This document shows positions 12,579 to 23,272 of a DNA stretch of 64,000 nucleotides, piece by piece. Origin of the DNA: Marinilabiliales bacterium (GTDB taxonomy: Bacteria; Bacteroidota; Bacteroidia; Bacteroidales; ML635J-15); contig PKTB01000006.1 in assembly GCA_002869385.1 (NCBI GenBank), forward strand, positions 1 through 64,000, given 5' to 3'. A program made the translations under genes and the position numbers. Position 1 is the first letter of the stretch; every line of letters begins with the position of its first letter. The notes below the pieces were generated by a model. That model saw only the letters and a program-made list of their open reading frames with translations. It did no database searches and was not told the DNA's origin.

Positions 12579-15500
12579 TTATTTGATAATCAGCTTATGT
12601 GTAAACTCTTTGTTATCGAAAATTACTTTAACAAAGTAAACACCCGATTGAAGTCCACTGATATCAATTTTAGCAAGATCAGATTTAGGTTCAAATTCAT
12701 TCACAATTTGACCAAGCATATCACATAATTGAATAGTTTCAGATTTCTTTCCATCAAACTGAACATATACAAAATCAGAAGCAGGATTAGGATATATACT
12801 ATATACTAACTCTTCTTCACCTGCTAAGTTAACCCAGTTTACAACAAATGGTGTTGTAGCAAGACATCCATTGGCATCCTCAACTATGACAGAATAATTA
12901 CCAGGAACTAGTTCTGTAGCAGTTGGTCCTTCCTGAGTATCTGACCATGTAATTGTGAATGGTGAAGTTCCACCTGTAATGTTAGCTGTAGCAGAACCAT
13001 CAGCCACAGCAGCTCCAGTAGCAGGAGTTACATCAACTGTAATATCAGGATTACTGTATACATGAATGTAATCAATCATTGTTTCGTTGTCATCACCATC
13101 AGCATTTTCAACATATAAAGTAACAGTATATACACCAGGAGCATCGTATATATGTGTAGGTTCTGCATCACCTGATGTATCACCATCACCAAAGTTCCAA
13201 ACATAAGTTGTTGGATTATTTGTAGATAAGTCGGTAAAGTTAACTGTAAGAGTTCCACAACCTTCTGTCACATCAGCTTCAAAACCTGCAACCGGTGGAA
13301 CGCCAGGAGTATTTACAGTAGCTCCGGCAGTAGCTGTACATCCATTATCATCTTCAACTATTACAGAGTAATATCCACCTGTAAGACCTGAAAGAGTCAT
13401 ACTAGTACCTCCAGTATTAGTTGTACCAGATGGTGTCCAGGTTCCACTAAATGGAGCAGTTCCTCCAATCATTGTTACAGTAACACTACCGTCATTTGCT
13501 CCCTCAGCTGACTCATCTGTAGCTACAGCATTAGCAGTAAAGGTTTCAAATATTGTAACGGTAAAGCTATTTTCTGCTTCGCATGATCCGTTTGAAGCAT
13601 ATACATAGATTGTCTGATCAGTAGTAATAGGAGTTCCAACAGAAATTGGACCAACACCGCCGGTATTTGTATAATAAGCTCCATTCGTTAAAGCAGGAAG
13701 AATGTATTCGCCACATGCTTCAACATCAGCAGGTGCATCAACCAATGGCATGTCATCAATAGTAACAGTGAAACTATGCTCTGAATCACAAGTTCCGTTT
13801 GTTGCCCATACATATACTGTTGTTGTACCGGTAATTTCATATCCAGCTGAAACAGGGTTAACACCACCTGAACTCAAGAAATAATCTCCATCAGTTAATG
13901 CAGGCAGGCTATAAGTTTCACATGCTGAAACATCAGCAGGTTCATCAATTGTTGGTGCATCAAGAATAGTTACACTAAAGTTATTTTCATCTGTACATAA
14001 ACCATTTGCTTCATAAACATAAATAGTCATATCTGAAGTAACTTCATAACCAACAGATAATGGGTTAACACCACCAGCATTTTGATAATAATCTCCACTT
14101 GTCAATGCAGGCAAAGTGTAAGATCCACACTCTGTTACATCAGCAGGAGCGTCGACAACAGGGGTTTCGTTAATTGTAACAAAGAAACTATTCTCTGCTT
14201 CACAATTGCCGTTTGCATCCCAAACATAAACTGTAGTCGTAGAAGTGATATTTGAACCAGCAGAAATTGGAGATACTCCACCTGAACTTAAGTAGTAGTC
14301 ACCATTAGTTAAAGCTGGTAAAGTATAAGAATCACATTCTGTTACGTCAGCAGGAGCATAAACAGTTGGAGTAGTTCCAACAGTAATTAAGTTAGTGTAA
14401 GTAATATTATCACTACCTTCTCCATTAGTAACAACTAAAGTAACAGAATATGTACCTGGAGATGTATAATTATAAGTAGGGTTTTCATCTGTTGATGTTC
14501 CTCCATCACCAAATGTCCAATCCCAATCAGTAGGATCATTTTCAGATAAGTCGGTAAAGTTAACTGTTAAATTATCACAACCTTCTGTAACATCTGCTTC
14601 AAAATCAGCAATCGGAGCAGCAGCAAGTGGATCAATCACAATACCATAATCTTCAACTTCACCATATGTTCCTTCGCCACATGGATCAGAGTTAGGAGTC
14701 CCGAATGAAGAACTATCATAATTTAACCTAACTCTCATTCTAGTAGTACCAACTGTTGCTGTCAATGGAATATCAACTGTACCATTCCATGTATAAGGAT
14801 CACCTGTTGAAGTTCCTGTATAAGGACCTTGATAAACTAATTCTCCTGCATCTTCAAAATCACCATCAATATTATAGTCAATCCATACTAAAGCTTCATC
14901 GTATGAATAGTAAACTTCATTAGTAATTGCAATTGCGTATTATGATCCCTGTGTTACGTTAGTAATTTGAGTTCCTGTAAAATCAGCATAACCATCCCAT
15001 GCTGTTGTATTATCAATGGTATTGAAGGTAACATTACTAATATACTCATCTTCATCTGTTGCATATGCATCACAATAATCAGGAACTGTTACAGTGATAT
15101 AATCAACTTTTACTTCATCATCAAAACCATAAGCATTTGTAGCAGTTAGAGTAACTGTATACGTACCCGGTGTATCATATGTAATTCCCGTTGGATGCTG
15201 AGCTGTAGAAGTTGCAGGCGTACCACCTTCAAATTCCCAATACCAATCACTTGGGTTATCTGTTGATAAATCAGTAAAGTCTACTGTACCGAATACATTT
15301 ATTGCAGTTTCACTAGCTACAAAGTTTGCCGTTGGCGCGTTTGTATTAACGTTAACAGTAATATAGTTTAACTTAGTTTCTGTATCACTATCCAATGCAT
15401 TAGAAACAGTTAAAGCAACTGTATATGTGCCTGCACTTGTATAAGTATGAACTGGATTAGCATCTGTACTAAGTGGTGATCCATCACCAAAGTCCCAAGA

Positions 15501-17789
15501 GTAATCAACTGCATATTGAGACATATCAGTAAAAGTAACAGATTCTCCTTCAAGAATTGTTGTTGGAGTTCCACTAAAATCAGCAATTGGAGGATTTGCT
15601 GCAGATGGGTTTATTCCTTCATTTACATAAGGTGCTCTGTCTTGTTTTGTTCCTACTACACAATAAGTATCAGCATTAAATACTGAAGGAGGTGTTAAAG
15701 TTACAGATGTTCCAGACCCACTCCATTGTGCATCTAAAAGTACGTTATCTTTCGAGAGAGCAACATATGTGTAAGGCTCTGTAGTTACAACTAAAGTAGC
15801 ATCTCCTTGCATTGGATCTGTAAAAGAAAGTGACAATGGATCAGGTTCAGTATTGTATGGTGCTAATGATGGGTCACCTACTAAGTGGTAAATTTCCCAG
15901 TAATATTGAACATATCCAGTTCCTGCTTCAGTAACAGCAAGGTTACCCATATGAACCATTTGTCTTCCTGTATAATACCAATCAGACCATGCTTCTCCAT
16001 TCTCATGCCATACCCCATCATATACTCCTAATCCGGTATTAGCATAAGTATGATCATCCCAATAAGTTGCTGCAGTATTTAAAGTAAGAGATGTTAATCC
16101 CATACCCCAGTATGCATCCTCATACCAATAAGAATATTGAGAAGTACCAATATATCCTACTGCACCTTCATTAGCTGTATAAAGTAACATTTCACCAAAT
16201 GCATCAGATTCGTTAAACATAAATGACTGGCAGCAATTACCAATCATAAATGGATATTCATTAACATTATTAAAACTTGAAATATCTGATCTACTTATTG
16301 ATGGATCTGCCCATCCATCATAAGAACAGTGTGCTGTATAATTCGCAAAACCTACACCATCCTGGATTTTTCCAAGAATACTAGCTGGAGCACCACCTGC
16401 ATCGGAGCTCATAACATTGTATTCATGTCCATCATTATTGTAAAAATATGCCCAAATATTATCATATCCATGAGCAAGGTTATAATAATTATCTATACCA
16501 TAAAAAATCTGAGCATCACCAAATCCATGTGCATAAGATGCATCAACACCTGCAATCATCATTGCATTATTTAAATATGATCCATCAGGAATTGTATATT
16601 GCTCATAAGGTAAGATCTTATCTAATGCATTTTGCAATTCTGTTGTTGACTCGGCTGAGATACGTCCATAATATAAATCAGGAATATAATCGCTACCATC
16701 TAAAGTTGCAAAATATAAGTCAGTAATATGGTTAGTACCACCACTACCTGAGTTTTGTGAATTAAAAGCAGGTATTGAATAAGTCCCACTATGGTCTCCT
16801 ATAAACAAAACATATACGGGTGCCGGATCTGTTGGTGTTCCAGCATCATAAAGACCTTGAAGATAGTTTTTAATTGTTGTATTACTAGTTCCTGATGAAA
16901 CATAATACTCTATAACTTCATAACCCATCTTGGTTTTCCAATTAACAAATTCTTCCAGTGTAGTTTCAAATGCAGTATTTGCAACAATAACATACTTTAA
17001 TGGAGCATCAAAATCTGAGAAGCCATCTTTAGCTGCTGCATGTTCCTGATAGTTTAAAAAACGTGAATATGATGCCCTAAACTCAGGAGAATAAGACTTT
17101 GCTTTCATCTCCTCAGTAAGTACAAAATCAGCACCAACGAAATTTACCTGAAAATCGAGATTGTTATAAACAATCAAAGTGTTCTCGACCGGATTATAAT
17201 GATAAGGACGAATTTCAATTCTACCCATTCTTACACCACGCATGACACCTAATATTTCAGCTGAAATCAATTCAGTGCTTTCATAAGTATCAGTGCTGTA
17301 GTAATCTTCATCAATCACAAATACCTGATCTTCAACAGGCGTACTCTTGTTGTAAGAAGGCTGTAGTGGCTCAATTACATTGATTCCATAATCATTAAGA
17401 TTAATGACTTCTTCATCGTAGGAGTTTATCACAATCTGAATTTCTGCACCATAAGGCACTTCAATTAAATGGCTTGAAACCGGCAAGTTTGCCTGTCCTA
17501 CATTGTTTGGTCTGTGTAAGCCTTCGACGCTTAAAACTGAAAATTCACCATCATCAGATGCAGTATTTTCAAAGCTTAATTCTTTTAAGTCGACCTAAGC
17601 ATTAAATGACTCAGGGTTTACAGACTTTAACTCTAGTTGATTTTCACCTGCAGATAAAGGAATTACCTGCGTTTGTTGTGCAATTGCATAAAAAGAAAAT
17701 AACACAACAACTAACGAAAGTAGTAGTTTTCTAATAGTAACATTAGTTTTATTTAACAATCTTATTTCTTCAATCTGTTTTACAGACAT
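12579..17789 (-). pseudogene. Gingipain-like C25 protease with PKD/Ig-like repeats and T9SS sorting domain, two in-frame stops
   Basis: Third tandem paralogue, one frame of 1737 codons with a TAG at 17595-17597 (early propeptide: FNA-stop-VDLKEL, versus FSAKIFFKEL in the second copy) and a TAA at 14940-14942 (GS-stop-YAI in the GEVED domain, versus GSSHAF). Order: signal peptide, propeptide, C25 domain (NYTAHC and GNCC both present), C25 C-terminal domain, two PKD, GEVED, PKD, four Cys-containing Ig-like repeats, SprB, PKD, SprB, and a T9SS sorting domain ending FTHKLIIK. Start is uncertain. Where the other copies have the Met of MKKLLL, this one has ATT (IRKLLL), so either the ATG at 17789 adds about 20 residues before the signal peptide, or the original start has been lost. 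The early TAG would prevent any full product. Confidence 0.85.
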
Positions 17790-17935
17790 TAAAAATATGT
17801 AAAGAGTTGCATAAAATCCCTTTAAAATCAGGCATTTTATTCACATTTATTGAACAAATTTAAAAAGTCTAGACAAACAGGTAAATAAATCTGACGAATG
17901 AGGTGTTTTTATCGACGGTGAAAAAAATATTTTTT

Positions 17936-18385
17936 CTAGTATTTTAATTTAAGATCACAACTTGCCTCATAAACATAATGACAAGGCTCGTCACAAGCAT
18001 AATTATAGAACTCTGTTTTTACTTTTGCATCATTAATTACATGGATTTTTTCTTCACCCCGAATATATTCAGCAACTACCGTATATTTCTGGTCAGGTTT
18101 TACTCCAATCCAAATTGAGTTCAATGTGCTTGTATCTGTCATATATATATCTGATGCAAATGCATAACCTGAATACACTGTAAAGAAAACACATGTATCA
18201 CTTGCTTCGGTATTAAAAATTAATTCCAAATCAACATATTCCGGCAATTCCTCAAAACACCACTCACAATCAATAGATTCGCTATCCTCATAGGGCTCAA
18301 TATCATCATCACAAGATGATAATATAAATGCAAAAATAGCGATACTAATACTTAATAATATACTTGTACTTTTCATTAGTTTCAT
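17936..18385 (-). CDS. Hypothetical lipoprotein
   Basis: A 149-residue product with an N-terminal hydrophobic segment ending in the lipobox LSSC followed by DDD, typical of an exported lipoprotein; acidic residues right after the Cys are compatible with surface export in Bacteroidota. The mature part is Cys-rich (CEWCFEE, CDEPCHYVYEASC), probably disulfide-bonded. I recognise no domain. The start overlaps the end of the upstream ankyrin gene by 41 bp, so the two are probably co-transcribed; a second ATG nine bases downstream gives an equally good signal peptide. Confidence 0.65.
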   Translation of the reverse strand: MKLMKSTSILLSISIAIFAFILSSCDDDIEPYEDSESIDCEWCFEELPEYVDLELIFNTEASDTCVFFTVYSGYAFASDIYMTDTSTLNSIWIGVKPDQKYTVVAEYIRGEEKIHVINDAKVKTEFYNYACDEPCHYVYEASCDLKLKY

Positions 18386-19745
18386 TTTTCCTGAAATCCA
18401 TCAAAATCTGCATCCCTATTGAATAAAACAATGGGGCTGTATCATAAATATATAAGTCAAGATAATCACAATAAAAATAAGTTCTGAAAGACTCCCCATA
18501 ATTATACATTATGCCAATAGATGGAGATGCTTTTAGTTCTCTCGTTACCGGTGTTAGATACCCATCATGCTCCCCGAAATAATACGCTCCTCTTATTGAA
18601 GCAAAGGCACTTACATATGAGTTCAAGTCAATATTAAAAAGCTTGAAATTCTTTCGTAGAACAAAGTAATATGCAGTTCTTTTTTCTCTTAACTGATAAT
18701 ATTCATCTTCTGCAATTGGATACCAGATTCTACGTTCTCCAGGACGCCAAATTAAACCTGTTTCAAATGTAAAACCATATCTATCCTCAGCAAGTAGAGC
18801 TCCCATACTCATAAAAAAATCGTCACCATTAAATATCATATCGTAACCTAAGCCCAAACGGCGCAGATACAGATAATGAACATCTTTAATTTTCATTTTG
18901 CGAACCAATTTCTTTGTTTCTGTATCTCCACTACTCCTTGCTAATGTTCTTGCTGTATAGATTCCATTAATAGTATCTGTCTTAGTAAATCCATTTTCTA
19001 AAAACCATTCCAAAACTTCTGATTGTCCAGCAACTACAGCAACATCTACAGGTGTCAGTCCATTATTATTTTTCGATGAATAATATTCTTCTTTTAATTG
19101 TTCAAGAAAATATAGATTTCCAGTACCTGATGCAAGATGAAATAAGGTTGAACTATCTCGAACTCTTACATCAGTGTCAACTCCTTTATTTAATAGAATT
19201 TGTAAAATAGTATCCTGATGTTCTTCTACAGCATAACATACAGGAGTATATTCTGTCACATCTTTAACCTCCGGATTAGCATCATAATATAATAGCATAT
19301 CAGCACTGGCATCAAAACCATACATAGCTGTATAATGTAGTGCCGTTCTCTCAAATACATCCTGATCATCTATGTTGGCTCCATTTCGGATTAAAATCTC
19401 AGCTGTTCTTAAATAATCATTTTTAACAGCACTGATTAAAGGTGAAAATTTAAAATATGTTGACTTTGCATTAACATCTGCTACTTTAGAAATAAGATAC
19501 TTAACAATGGTGTCGTGCCCAGCCTGTGCAGCAAACATCAATGCTGTAACTCCATCTTCATTAAAAAAATTAACATCTGCTCCTTTTGTCTCTATTAAGT
19601 TATGGACATCTGCAATTGATCCATAATCTGCCATATACAATAACTGATAACCATTGTCATAATATTCTTGCGTATGGTCTTGGGAGACAGCAAGATATGG
19701 AACCAGAAATAAAAAACTTAATATGACAAAAATCCTCTTTTTCAC
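18345..19745 (-). CDS. Secreted ankyrin-repeat protein with C-terminal beta-barrel-like region
   Basis: 466 residues. A signal peptide (MKKRIFVILSFLF, cleavage near AVSQ) is followed by about six ankyrin repeats (roughly 30-275), visible as the recurring pattern G-T-LH-A--G with the ankyrin-type helices, for example DGVTALMFAAQAGHDTIV. Residues about 280-455 are rich in alternating aromatic and polar residues in strand-like runs (GLGYDMIF, SIGIMYNYGESFRTYFY, SIGMQILMDF), suggesting an outer-membrane barrel or a periplasmic beta domain. This pairing suggests an envelope-located interaction protein; function unknown. It overlaps the lipoprotein gene downstream. Confidence 0.75.
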   Translation of the reverse strand: MKKRIFVILSFLFLVPYLAVSQDHTQEYYDNGYQLLYMADYGSIADVHNLIETKGADVNFFNEDGVTALMFAAQAGHDTIVKYLISKVADVNAKSTYFKFSPLISAVKNDYLRTAEILIRNGANIDDQDVFERTALHYTAMYGFDASADMLLYYDANPEVKDVTEYTPVCYAVEEHQDTILQILLNKGVDTDVRVRDSSTLFHLASGTGNLYFLEQLKEEYYSSKNNNGLTPVDVAVVAGQSEVLEWFLENGFTKTDTINGIYTARTLARSSGDTETKKLVRKMKIKDVHYLYLRRLGLGYDMIFNGDDFFMSMGALLAEDRYGFTFETGLIWRPGERRIWYPIAEDEYYQLREKRTAYYFVLRKNFKLFNIDLNSYVSAFASIRGAYYFGEHDGYLTPVTRELKASPSIGIMYNYGESFRTYFYCDYLDLYIYDTAPLFYSIGMQILMDFRKNETNEKYKYIIKY

Positions 19746-19759
19746 AAGTCAAATTTTAA

Positions 19760-19767
19760 CAAATTTA
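19760..19767 (-). promoter_or_regulatory. -7 element upstream of the ankyrin gene
   Basis: TAAATTTG on the minus strand matches TAnnTTTG exactly, 15 bp before the ATG at 19745. No good -33 TTTG is present, so the assignment rests on the -7 box and its position. Confidence 0.4.
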
Positions 19768-19830
19768 CACAATTTTTCTTTGTTTACGATATTCTCAGGC
19801 ATTAACTTTTAATTGCTCACTAATTTTTAA

Positions 19831-19838
19831 TATTTTTG
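19831..19838 (+). promoter_or_regulatory. -7 element for the tRNA-Arg gene
   Basis: TATTTTTG fits TAnnTTTG and ends 9 bp before the mature tRNA 5' end. The -33 region (about 19806-19810, TTTT) is a poor match. Confidence 0.5.
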
Positions 19839-19847
19839 CAGTCATCC

Positions 19848-19919
19848 GGCCCCTTAGTTCAATGGATAGAATACAAGATTCCGGTTCTTGCGATGTGGGT
19901 TCGAATCCCGCAGGGGTCA
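19848..19919 (+). tRNA. tRNA-Arg (anticodon CCG)
   Basis: A complete cloverleaf can be drawn. Acceptor GGCCCCT/AGGGGTC (one G-U pair), D-stem GTTC/GAAT, anticodon stem CAAGA/TCTTG with the 7-nt loop TTCCGGT giving anticodon CCG (reads CGG), T-arm GTGGG-TTCGAAT-CCCGC and discriminator A. CCA is not encoded. No copy of its 3' end was seen elsewhere in the window, so there is no sign of use as an integration site here. Confidence 0.95.
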
Positions 19920-19977
19920 CATAGGGTACTTAAAGTTTGAAGTGAGCTAAAGTACTTAGAGTTAGGAGTTATAACTG

Positions 19978-20997
19978 ATGAAAAGAATACTAATAGACCT
20001 TAATAAGTTATCCAATTTGAATTGTGGATTAGGGCAGGTTGCTTTAAACTTTGGGAAAGTCATGTGCCAAACTCCTACAGAACTTGATATTAGCTTTTTA
20101 CTACCTGAGGATTACATGTGCCAGTTTGGTGGCAATATTAAATACTATACAGATAAAACTATAAAAAAAGTAAAAAACACATTTGACGTTTGGCACTGTA
20201 TACATCAAGAACCTGTTATATTACCTGATGATGATACAAAATTGCTGCTTACCATTCATGATTTGAACTTTTTAGGTGAAAAAAGTAGTAGAAAAGCAGA
20301 AAAACGACTCCAAAAATTACAAAATCTGGTAAATAGAGCTGATAGAATTGTCTTTATTTCAGAATTCTCACATAAAGTTGCCTTATAAAACCTCAATTTT
20401 CCTAAAGAGAAAACATCTGTAGTATATAATGGTGTACTTACAACCCCTGATAATTCTGAACCAATAGTAAAAGCAGATAAGTTTTTCTTTAGCATTGGTG
20501 TTTTTAAAGCAAAGAAGAATTTTCATGTTTTAATTCCTGTTATGAAGCATTTTCCTGAACATAAACTAATAATTGCAGGAGATACAAAAGGTTCATATTT
20601 CAAAGAACTAAAAAAACTTGCAAAAAAAGAGCAAGTTGAGAATCAGATTCTTTTCCCCGGAATTATCTCTGAAAAAGAAAAAACATGGTACTATCAAAAC
20701 TGTGATGCATTTTTATTCCCATCTCTATACGAAGGTTTTGGATTACCAATAATTGAGGCAATGAGAAATGGTGTTCCTGTTATTACTTCAAATAAAACGA
20801 GTATTCCTGAAGTTGGTGGGGGATTTACTTTTATTTTCAAATCATTTGATGAAATTGATATTAAAACACAAATAAATACTGGGATAAACACTTATGAAAC
20901 AGACCCTGAAATAAAAACCCAAGCGATTGAGTTTTCAAAAAAATATTCGTGGGATATAAATGTTAAAGAATACCTAGATTTATATAATAGACTATAG
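19978..20997 (+). pseudogene. GT4-type glycosyltransferase with one in-frame TAA
   Basis: One frame of 340 codons, broken by TAA at 20386-20388 (KVAL-stop-NLNFPKEK). The 5' piece (136 codons) has the GT4 N-terminal Rossmann-like half, with VWHCIHQEP and LLLTIHDLNFLGEKS and the switch-region VFISEFS. The 3' piece has the nucleotide-sugar-binding half: FFSIGVFKAKKNFHVL, HKLIIAGDTKGS, and the E-x7-E motif EGFGLPIIE. Both halves are collinear with a complete family member, so this is a single gene with one nonsense codon. Likely role when intact: transfer of a sugar in surface polysaccharide or glycoprotein synthesis. It stands alone between the tRNA and a convergent response regulator. Confidence 0.85.
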
Positions 20998-21002
20998 GTA
21001 AA

Positions 21003-21686
21003 TTACACGTTAAGTTTATAACCTACTACTTTTACAGTTGTAATTAAATCATCGCCAAGTTTTTCCCTTAACTTTCTGATATGCACATCAATTGTACGGT
21101 CACCAACAAACGCATCACCCCAAATTTTATCATAAATTTCGTCACGGGTAAATACTTTACCCGGAATACCGGCAAGGAGCTCAACTAACTTAAACTCCTT
21201 GCGAGGTAAAGACACAGATGTATTCTTGTAAGTAACCACATATTTATCTTTATCAATTGTCAAGTCATTTACAACCTGAACATTTGTTTTTATATTAGTT
21301 GATTTTGAAGTAACTGCACGTTTCAATAGTGCTTCGACTCTTTTAAGCAAAACTTTTGGACTAACGTGCTTAACTACAAAGTCATCTGCACCTGAATCAA
21401 ATCCTGCAATTTGAGAATAATCCTCTCCTCTTGCACTTAAAAACATTTTTAATCCGGTCACCTCATCTTTATATTCATTAAGCTTTTCCGAAACCTGTAT
21501 ACCATCCATACCTTTCATCATAATATCTAAAATAATGATTGAAGGATTTTTCTCACGCGCTATTCGTATGGCATCGACACCATTTTTTGCAGTAAAAACT
21601 TTATAACCTTCTTTTTTAAAATTGTATTCTAAGAATTCAAGAATATCTCCATCATCATCAACCAGTAAAATAGATTTTTTTATCAT
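21003..21686 (-). CDS. OmpR/PhoB-family response regulator
   Basis: 227 residues: receiver domain 1-120 (acidic pocket Asp10/11/12 region, phospho-acceptor Asp54 in ILDIMM, Ser84, Lys106) and winged-helix DNA-binding domain about 130-227 (FKLVELLAGIPGKVFTRDEIYDKIWGD, TIDVHIRKLREKLGD). The position after Lys106 is His107 (VVKHVSP), where nearly all receivers have the cis-Pro of the KP motif. A CCC to CAC change would explain it; it may weaken phosphotransfer. No histidine kinase gene lies beside it, so it is an orphan in this window. It ends 5 bp from the convergent glycosyltransferase gene. Confidence 0.9.
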   Translation of the reverse strand: MIKKSILLVDDDGDILEFLEYNFKKEGYKVFTAKNGVDAIRIAREKNPSIIILDIMMKGMDGIQVSEKLNEYKDEVTGLKMFLSARGEDYSQIAGFDSGADDFVVKHVSPKVLLKRVEALLKRAVTSKSTNIKTNVQVVNDLTIDKDKYVVTYKNTSVSLPRKEFKLVELLAGIPGKVFTRDEIYDKIWGDAFVGDRTIDVHIRKLREKLGDDLITTVKVVGYKLNV

Positions 21687-21943
21687 ATTAATTATATTAT
21701 AATAATTTTACTCAGCAATGTTAACTATCCAATGAAAACAAATTCTTAAATTGATATTAAATAATCATTAAGCAATTTCCAAGTTGCTCATTATCAAGCT
21801 ATACAAAGTTTTTAACAGTTAATAAACAGAGTTTACAATTTCTTAACTTTATCGTATCATTCTCTTAATTCGCTTTTGGTTTTTTCATTATTTATTTGCA
21901 TCAACAATAAAATTTTAAAAACCGTAACAAAAAGAATTAAATT

Positions 21944-23191
21944 ATGAAAAAAGCTTTGTATTTAATGATGATTTTCGCACTTGTAGCATTAGTGTTTAAC
22001 TCTTGTAAAGATCCAGAGGAAGAAAATCAAGAAGAAATTGTAACTGCAAACATTACAGAAGACACAACTTGGGAAACTGGTAATACTTATGTATTAGGTG
22101 GTAGTATTACTGTTGTATCTGGTGTTACTTTAACAATTGAGCCTGGTGTTGTAATTAAAGGTGAAGCAGGAACTGGTGCAAACGCAACTGCTCTAGTAAT
22201 TGCTCGTGGTGCTACTTTAAATGCAGTTGGAACTGCAAGTCAGCCTATCATTTTCACATCTGTTGCTGATGAAATTGAGCCTGGACAAATTGCTTCTCCA
22301 AACTTAGATCCAGACTTAAACGGTCTTTGGGGTGGTCTTATCATCTTAGGTGATGCTCCTATTTCTGCTGATGCGACATCTGTTCAAATTGAAGGTATTC
22401 CTGCATCTGACCAAAACGGTCTTTATGGTGGATCAAATGCATCTGACAATAGTGGTACTATTCAATATGTATCTATCCGTCACGGTGGTGCTAACATTGG
22501 TGAAGGTAACGAAATCAACGGTCTTACTTTAGGTGGTGTTGGTAATGGTACTACAATTGACCACATCGAAATTATCGCAAACCAAGATGATGGTATCGAG
22601 TGTTTTGGTGGAACTGTTAATGTTAATGATATTATTGTTTGGAACTGTGGTGATGATGCTTATGATATGGATCAGGCTTACACAGGAACAATTGACAACT
22701 TCATATTAATTGCTGGTGAAGATACTGACCATGCAATGGAATTAGACGGACCAGAAGGAACTGCAACCGGATCATATACTTTAAAGAATGGTTCATTAAA
22801 AGGCTGGAATGACGGTGGTGCTGACGGTGGCGAATATGCTGACCTTAGAGATGGTGTTACATGTACTATCGAAAACTGCTATTTCTTCAATTTCTCAGAA
22901 ACTTCTGATTTTGAATTAGATGCAGGTGATGATGATGATGATTTATCAATCTCTCAAAATTATACTAATGGTGATGTAGTTTTCAGAAACTTATAATTTA
23001 ATGTTAGTCATTTAAGTTCAGGAAATCTAACTATTCCAGATATTTTCTCTGACAAAGTTGATGGACAAAATGTATTTGAAACAAATGCTCCTAATGCGAC
23101 TATTGTAACCACTCCTACAGTTGGTGCAACAAAATCTGCATTTGCAGGTTGGTCGTGGGCTGACGCTAATGGTTAGCTATCTTCTTTCTAA
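21944..23191 (+). pseudogene. Secreted beta-helix-like lipoprotein, two in-frame stops near the C-terminus
   Basis: A 416-codon frame with stops TAA (22994-22996) and TAG (23174-23176) before the final TAA at 23189. The 350-residue first piece starts with a lipoprotein signal (ALVALVFNSCKDPEEEN). Then comes a repetitive beta-rich region with solenoid-like turns (TLTIEPGVVIKGEAG, IEGIPASDQNGLYGG, IEIIANQDDGIECFGG). After the first stop the frame continues with FNVSHLSSGNLTIPD and the ending KSAFAGWSWADANG-stop-LSSF. That tail resembles the usual C-terminus of such proteins (from memory), so both stops look internal. It is co-oriented with, and directly upstream of, the TonB receptor, suggesting a surface-exposed partner. 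Truncation at 350 residues may still leave a folded product. Confidence 0.7.
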
Positions 23192-23215
23192 TATAAAACA
23201 AATTAAAATATTAAG

Positions 23216-23245
23216 CTCGCAGGTCATTTTGACTTGCGAGTTTTT
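23216..23245 (+). terminator. Hairpin with T-run between the beta-helix gene and the TonB receptor
   Basis: CTCGCAGGTC / GACTTGCGAG (10 bp with one G-T pair, loop ATTTT) followed by TTTTT. It lies 24 bp after the final stop of the beta-helix gene and 28 bp before the receptor ATG, so it probably attenuates or separates their transcripts. Confidence 0.7.
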
Positions 23246-23272
23246 GAGGTTAAATTAACAAATTACTTAAAA

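Noticed and set aside
5083..14765. Alternative genetic code (TAA/TAG as sense codons)
   Set aside because: Many intact genes end properly at TAA or TAG (dnaB, pth, psd, alr), and the residues expected at the internal stops are not one amino acid.
19848..19977. tRNA-Arg as an integration site for a mobile element
   Set aside because: No copy of the tRNA 3' end, integrase gene or phage gene follows; the next gene is a glycosyltransferase.
23234..23272. TTG start of the TonB receptor
   Set aside because: It sits in a terminator-like hairpin; the ATG at 23273 begins the signal peptide.
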